36,776 bases of DNA, from assembly GCA_016281825.1 (NCBI GenBank), contig JAEEJI010000032.1, positions 1-36,776 on the forward strand, given 5' to 3'. Below the pieces are notes generated by a model. The model worked only from the letters and a program-made list of their open reading frames with translations, did not search any database and was not told the origin of the DNA. The DNA comes from Muribaculaceae bacterium (GTDB taxonomy: Bacteria > Bacteroidota > Bacteroidia > Bacteroidales > Muribaculaceae). The first letter of the stretch is position 1. The number at the start of each line of letters is the position of its first letter. The position numbers and the translations under genes are program-made. Positions 33,244 to 36,776 of the stretch are shown here, piece by piece.

Positions 33244-33391
33244 CCCTTTCCGCAATTTTGGAACGGGTTGTACAAACTACAAACCCCTGGGTGTTTGGTT
33301 CGCCCATTTGCCGAAAGTCGGCACAGGCCTTGGTTGAAAGCGACGGATGTCGTTGTGCCCTGTCCTGAATTATGAACTTAAATAGATAATA
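33244..33391 (+). ncRNA. Candidate structured 5' leader or small RNA
   Basis: Downstream of the promoter, four consecutive hairpins can be drawn. They are CCCTTTCC/GGAACGGG with one mismatch (33244-33267), TGGGTG/CGCCCA (33288-33306), a perfect GCCGA/TCGGC (33310-33322), and AGCGAC/GTCGTT with a GGAT loop (33339-33354). GGCAC (33320-33324) can pair with GTGCC (33355-33359). Alternatively, ACAGG (33323-33327) can pair with CCTGT (33359-33363), giving mutually exclusive folds. The start codon follows at 33392. No known riboswitch core was recognised. Confidence 0.45.
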
Positions 33392-33865
33392 ATGACAAAA
33401 TCCCTATTTACACTGGCTACATTAGCGATTCTGCTTGTGTTCACCTCGGCTTATTACACTACTCCTGCCGACGGTCGCGTGGGCTATTTAGCTCCGTCGT
33501 TGACAGTGACCACCGCTGAGGGCACCCAATCGTTGAGCCAGTTGCGCGGCAATTATGTGGTTGTGACCTTCTGGTCGTCCATCCAGCCTGAGTCGCGCAT
33601 CGACAACATGCAGCAAGCGCGTGCAGCTCGCCTGAACGGCATGAAGCATGTATCGATCAACATGGATGAGAGTGATGCGATGTACGCTCAACTGGTCACC
33701 ATTGACCGTCTGAACAGCGCGTTGCAATGGCACTGTGACAGTGCGTCGCAAGAAAAGGTTCGCCGCATCTGGCGACAAGAAAGCGGGTTCTGCAGTTTCT
33801 TGATTGACCCTGAAGGTCGCATCGTCAAGAAAGACCCAACGCCAGAAGACCTGGCACAGCGGTAA
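33392..33865 (+). CDS. Exported thioredoxin-fold (TlpA/AhpC-like) protein lacking the CXXC motif
   Basis: The 157-residue protein has an N-terminal signal anchor (LFTLATLAILLVFTSAYY) followed by a TlpA/ResA-like pattern. APSLTVTTAEGTQSLSQLRGNYVVVTFWS corresponds to the usual start of the fold, and FLIDPEGRIVKKD to its final strand. At the active-site position it reads FWSSIQPESR, so both cysteines expected in FWATWCPPCR-type motifs are absent. Redox activity by the normal mechanism is therefore unlikely; a binding or structural role is more plausible. It follows a structured leader and is closed by a strong bidirectional terminator. Confidence 0.75.
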   Translation: MTKSLFTLATLAILLVFTSAYYTTPADGRVGYLAPSLTVTTAEGTQSLSQLRGNYVVVTFWSSIQPESRIDNMQQARAARLNGMKHVSINMDESDAMYAQLVTIDRLNSALQWHCDSASQEKVRRIWRQESGFCSFLIDPEGRIVKKDPTPEDLAQR

Positions 33866-33866
33866 A

Positions 33867-33898
33867 AAAAATCCACAGACGCTTGTCTGTGGATTTTT
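33867..33898. terminator. Strong bidirectional terminator
   Basis: AAAAATCCACAGAC (33867-33880) pairs perfectly with GTCTGTGGATTTTT (33885-33898) around GCTT. It serves the thioredoxin-fold gene and the convergent CUB-like gene. Confidence 0.92.
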
Positions 33899-33913
33899 TA
33901 TTGTCAAATATCA

Positions 33914-35371
33914 TTATCTGTTTTTGCCTAGAATAATGTTCACCACCGCGTTGACATCACTCACATCTACGCCATTATCCCCGATGAGGTCGGCGCGACC
34001 GTCATAATTATCTGCAGTGTCTTTTCCCAGAATGATGTTTACCAGAATGTTGACATCTGACACATCTACACTGTGGTCACCATTGACATCACCCTGGTCA
34101 TAATCCGGCGTCACCGGAATCACTTCGGCAGTAAGGTCTAGTCCCGTTTGCGTAGGATTATCATTCGAACGGAAATGCAACATCATTTCAGTTCCAGTGC
34201 TAACCAAGGTACCCACATCTTCGGTTCCGCTACCATATCCCAACTTATCGCCCAGCTTCGTCGACGTCTGCTCGTCATACCCATCAAAGACATCGAGGTA
34301 ATCACCATAAGTCGTGGTCATCGAACCTGTCAGTCGAATGACATATCCTTCAGGTGCCTCCAATTTGAGATAAGAGTCGCAATTTCGGCTGTAGTTGTGG
34401 AAGTAGTCTATACTGTATTGCGACTGCCCAAAAGCATCTCCTCCACCTCCATCATCGAAGATACTGGTTGACTTTGCAAGTGCGTAGATATATACCGACT
34501 TTGTTCCACGTGTAGGCATGTCAATGTACAAACCGTCCTCAGCGGTCCATTCATATCCTGGGACTATCACAGGAACCACCGTTGCATTACAATTAGGCAT
34601 CGAGAAGACAACCTTGCCCTCGTTTGGCAGATACCAAGTTTCCATTTCTCTGATGCACACCGATTCAAACAGATTTCGCGGCTCGGCATGGACCCGCACA
34701 CCCGCGACAGAATATAGGGTGTTATCGATAATGTCACCATTCACCGTGAGGGTAATCAATTCCCCCGCCTTCGCCTTGGTTTTGCTGGCGGTCACCGTGG
34801 CACCAAGCACTTCAACGATATTGATGTCATGTTCGACCGTCGCCGGAACCAGGTCTACCGTCATGTCGAGACCGGCATATTGCCGAGTGCCATCTGCCCA
34901 AAAATGGAGCAACATGTTTCGACCACTGGACATGAATTGCCCGACGTTGGTGCTGACCCCATCTCGCATGTATTGATTACCATCAATAAACGCGTAATCA
35001 GTGTCACTTGAACCGTCATAAATGCACAGATGGTCATAATAAGACACAGTCATGTAACCCGTAATTTTCAACACATACCCCTCGGGGGCAATCAGTTCCA
35101 TCCAGCCGTTACAGTCATAACTATAGAAGTATCTGGGATCATAATTGTGAGGACCCAGCCCTCCGTCATCAAAAAGTCTGAAGGACGTAACCGTCCCGTC
35201 GAGTGTCAAGGTGTTTCGGCCACTGAATGGCATGTTAACATAGTATTGTCCCGTTGCTTCATCCAATGAGAGTGACACATTGTCGGCCTTGGCCACTACA
35301 GTTGTTGACAACACACATAGCATCATAACGAGCTGCCTGGCCCGTAAAGTCAGTTTCCAAAGTTTTTTCAT
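33914..35371 (-). CDS. Secreted protein with two CUB-like domains and a C-terminal dockerin pair
   Basis: The product is about 485 residues from the ATG at 35371 (a further in-frame ATG lies at 35377). A signal peptide (RQLVMMLCVLSTTVVAKA) is followed by two CUB-like units. The first has NGWMELIAPEGYVLKITGYM, DHLCIYDGSS and GRNMLLHFWADG. The second has DSYLKLEAPEGYVIRLTGSM, DYLDVFDGYD and GTEMMLHFRSND. The units are internal duplicates separated by a beta-rich spacer with VTASKTKAKAGELITLTVNG. The last 60 residues carry two dockerin-type EF-hand repeats (GDVNGDHSVDVSDVNILVNI and a degenerate GDNGVDVSDVNAVVNI). It should be exported and act in binding; no catalytic motif is seen. Confidence 0.84.
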   Translation of the reverse strand: MKKLWKLTLRARQLVMMLCVLSTTVVAKADNVSLSLDEATGQYYVNMPFSGRNTLTLDGTVTSFRLFDDGGLGPHNYDPRYFYSYDCNGWMELIAPEGYVLKITGYMTVSYYDHLCIYDGSSDTDYAFIDGNQYMRDGVSTNVGQFMSSGRNMLLHFWADGTRQYAGLDMTVDLVPATVEHDINIVEVLGATVTASKTKAKAGELITLTVNGDIIDNTLYSVAGVRVHAEPRNLFESVCIREMETWYLPNEGKVVFSMPNCNATVVPVIVPGYEWTAEDGLYIDMPTRGTKSVYIYALAKSTSIFDDGGGGDAFGQSQYSIDYFHNYSRNCDSYLKLEAPEGYVIRLTGSMTTTYGDYLDVFDGYDEQTSTKLGDKLGYGSGTEDVGTLVSTGTEMMLHFRSNDNPTQTGLDLTAEVIPVTPDYDQGDVNGDHSVDVSDVNILVNIILGKDTADNYDGRADLIGDNGVDVSDVNAVVNIILGKNR

Positions 35372-35395
35372 AATCATTTAGTTCTAAAAATCGTG

Positions 35396-35403
35396 CAAAG
35401 TTA
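35396..35403 (-). promoter_or_regulatory. -7 box upstream of the CUB-dockerin gene
   Basis: The minus strand reads TAACTTTG, matching TAnnTTTG, about 24 bp before the start. Confidence 0.6.
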
Positions 35404-35444
35404 GAAAAAAACATTGGACTGACATCAACAAATTGACTATAAAA

Positions 35445-35481
35445 AAACGGCTCCACACATAAATGATGTGCGGAGCCGTTT
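35445..35481 (-). terminator. Intrinsic terminator of the M23-LysM gene
   Basis: AAACGGCTCCACACAT (35445-35460) pairs with ATGTGCGGAGCCGTTT (35466-35481) with one mismatch. On the minus strand it is followed by a run of T residues. Confidence 0.88.
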
Positions 35482-35501
35482 AAATCGTTCTAAAAATGCC
35501 C

Positions 35502-36515
35502 TTACTTGACGCGAAGGACTTTTCCTGACTGTACCTTGTCGCCCTTGATGCCGTTCATCTTCTTGAGTTGAGCGACTGTTGTGCCGTTGCGCGATGCAAT
35601 CTTGCCTAGGCTGTCGCCCTTGCGCACCTTGTAGGTGCTGCGCTGTGCTGTGCGCTGACGGGTCTTGGTGTCATACTTGTGACCGCGGCTCGACTTGCTG
35701 TAGCTAGCTTTGCTTGAGCTCGAGCTGTAGCCTGTGCTGCGCACGGCAGCATAGCGGCGGCTGGGAGCATACGACCGGCTCTCGGTGTAGGTACTCTTAT
35801 TAAAGGTATAAGAGTCGGTGTGCGTGGTGCGGCTAGCAAAGTCGATGATGGCTGCAGGGTTGATGGCGTAGCCCATGAAACGGGTCTCGAAGTGCAGGTG
35901 CGGACCTGTACTGCGACCGGTGTTACCGCTGATGGCGATGGGCTGGCCAGCCTTGACAAACTGATTGGGCTGAACGAGGAAGCGGGTCAGGTGGCCATAG
36001 ACGGTCTCCAGTCCGTTGTCGTGACGCAAAATCACATAGAAGCCATATCCACCGCGTTCAAACTTGGTGAGACGCACCTTTCCGGTGAATGCTGCATAGA
36101 CAGTGTCGCCCACCGCTGCGCGCATGTCCACACCCTTGTGTACACGGCGGAACGCGGGACGATATCCATAAGGCGATGTGATGTAGTTGCCCTTGAGTGG
36201 CATGTGGAAACCGCGAACGTCAATGACCTTGGTTTGCGGGACATTGGCATTCTTGTAGGGGTTCACACGGTCGCTCTCCCAACCCTCGGTGTAGATGTCG
36301 GGTTCGGGTTCTTCCTCTTCGTAGAGTTGCGAGGCATATTTTTGCGCCTCCTCGAGTTTAATTTGATCCTGGATGCGCGACTGGCGAGCCAGCAGATCTT
36401 TGTGCATCCGGCTGTTGTTACTTGCGCTCTGTAAATTCTGTGCTTGTGCTGGGCAAACGGTCAGTGCCATGACGGCGATGACGGCTGCTCCCAAAATATT
36501 CTGTAATTTAATCAT
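35502..36515 (-). CDS. M23 family metallopeptidase with C-terminal LysM domain
   Basis: The 337-residue protein has a signal peptide (ILGAAVIAVMALTVCPAQAQ) and a charged coiled-coil-like stretch (about 36-75). The LytM/M23 domain keeps its zinc ligands: HKGVDM (His126, Asp130), TVYGHL (His175) and GPHLHFE (His206-x-His208). A Ser/Tyr/Lys-rich linker leads to a LysM domain (YKVRKGDSLGKIASRNGTTV, then VQSGKVLRV). It should cleave peptidoglycan cross-bridges in the periplasm, with LysM binding glycan, perhaps acting in cell separation. All catalytic residues are present. It starts 9 bp after the stop of the beta-flower gene, indicating co-transcription, and ends at a strong terminator. Confidence 0.95.
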   Translation of the reverse strand: MIKLQNILGAAVIAVMALTVCPAQAQNLQSASNNSRMHKDLLARQSRIQDQIKLEEAQKYASQLYEEEEPEPDIYTEGWESDRVNPYKNANVPQTKVIDVRGFHMPLKGNYITSPYGYRPAFRRVHKGVDMRAAVGDTVYAAFTGKVRLTKFERGGYGFYVILRHDNGLETVYGHLTRFLVQPNQFVKAGQPIAISGNTGRSTGPHLHFETRFMGYAINPAAIIDFASRTTHTDSYTFNKSTYTESRSYAPSRRYAAVRSTGYSSSSSKASYSKSSRGHKYDTKTRQRTAQRSTYKVRKGDSLGKIASRNGTTVAQLKKMNGIKGDKVQSGKVLRVK

Positions 36516-36524
36516 ATTCAGTTA

Positions 36525-36776
36525 TTAAAGTAAATCAAAGAAGAAGATGACGGCAGCAAACTTTCGGTCGATGCCTTTTGCCGAGCCGACATTGCGGTTG
36601 CTGCTGTCGCGCACGGTGCCGTCGCTCTCAATCTTTCCGACGTAGCTGTTGCTGCTGTTGCGCACAGTTCCGTCACTGTAAATCTTGCCCATGTAAGAAT
36701 TGCTGCGGTTGCGGATGGTACCGTCACTCTCAATCTTTCCAACATAGCTGTTGCTGCTGTTGCGGATGGTGCCGTC
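36525..36776 (-). CDS. 5-fold beta-flower-type repeat protein (partial, N-terminus outside window)
   Basis: Reading the minus strand from the right edge gives 83 residues ending at the TAA at 36527-36525. They form four 17-residue repeats: DGTIRNSSNSYVGKIES, DGTIRNRSNSYMGKIYS, DGTVRNSSNSYVGKIES and DGTVRDSSNRNVGSAKG, and then IDRKFAAVIFFFDLL. The repeat and the hydrophobic tail match the Bacteroidota proteins named 5-fold beta-flower, as I recall; they are small, probably exported and of unknown function. An alternative Ala/Ser-rich frame across the same DNA is a shadow created by the 51-bp repeat. The gene is immediately upstream of the M23-LysM gene. Confidence 0.85.
   Translation of the reverse strand, partial: DGTIRNSSNSYVGKIESDGTIRNRSNSYMGKIYSDGTVRNSSNSYVGKIESDGTVRDSSNRNVGSAKGIDRKFAAVIFFFDLL

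Larger units (their letters stand above)
32854..33391. other. 538-bp non-coding region with repeats and structured RNA candidates
   Basis: No gene is seen here. It contains an AATTAAG tract (32864-32884), a GC palindrome (32905-32923), a weak minus-strand -7 box (32966-32973) and a potential stem (GGCGTT 33030-33035 with AACGCC 33082-33087, enclosing TGGG/CCCA). There is also a TTTTAA/TTAAAA inverted repeat (33101-33121), a canonical plus-strand promoter (33208-33239) and a roughly 148-nt structured leader. Confidence 0.7.

Noticed and set aside
33294-33306. GGTTCGCCC considered as a tRNA T-arm
   Set aside because: It does not fit the GGTTCGANNCC consensus, and no acceptor or anticodon stem can be drawn around it.
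36518-36745. Ala/Ser/Thr-rich 75-residue minus-strand frame
   Set aside because: It is an alternative frame of the 51-bp repeat. The frame encoding DGTIRNSSN repeats has a coherent fold and a proper stop at 36525.

Overview
The window reads as chromosomal DNA of a gut-type Bacteroidales (Bacteroidota; Muribaculaceae, Prevotella or Bacteroides-like). Start codons are preceded again and again by the Bacteroidota sigma-ABfr promoter pattern (-7 box TAnnTTTG, sometimes a TTTG or TTG about 19-20 bp upstream) and not by Shine-Dalgarno sequences. The families present also fit: DUF4292 lipoprotein, UpxY/NusG-like factor, FPDxNFR leucine-rich surface proteins, dockerin-tailed secreted proteins and a 5-fold beta-flower protein. 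No rRNA, tRNA, CRISPR array or intact insertion sequence was seen.

Layout. 1-3200: a partial trkA potassium regulator (-), an Fe-S-extended PreA dehydrogenase (+), a NimA/PNPOx-like flavoprotein (-). 3260-6401: a minus-strand run dut - TPR protein - DUF4292 lipoprotein. 6597-9159: dgt dGTPase, divergent from dut, then a P-loop kinase/CYTH fusion. 9417-14012: a 1531-residue secreted leucine-rich protein. 14070-18166: NUDIX hydrolase (-), UpxY-type antiterminator with an apparently near-leaderless start, rpmH (50 aa), efp and dnaB. 18377-20104: glycosyltransferase and radC (-). 20410-22740: a secreted LRR protein ending in a dockerin pair. 22944-27000: an accessory stretch with an AAA+ ATPase, a highly structured intergenic region, two unrecognised small proteins and an AT-rich orphan gene. 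27011-32305: sbcD-sbcC and fabG. 32401-36776: a DUF695-like protein, a structured leader plus a cysteine-less thioredoxin-fold protein, a CUB-like/dockerin secreted protein, and an M23-LysM peptidase downstream of a repeat protein that runs off the right edge.

Functional themes: nucleotide-pool and DNA maintenance (dut, dgt, NUDIX, dnaB, radC, sbcCD), translation (rpmH, efp), and cell-surface proteins (LRR, dockerin, CUB, M23-LysM, beta-flower). Intergenic space is rich in short repeats: TGCATAAT-type tracts at gene ends, AATTAAG tracts, GC palindromes, a REPIN-like hairpin, a 9-bp CTAGA tandem repeat before fabG, and a 125-bp dispersed duplication at 20098-20223 and 26039-26163. The best candidates for something undescribed are the AAA ATPase/structured-leader/orphan-gene island at 22.9-27.0 kb, the dockerin-tailed surface proteins without a visible cohesin, and the structured leader at 33244-33391.
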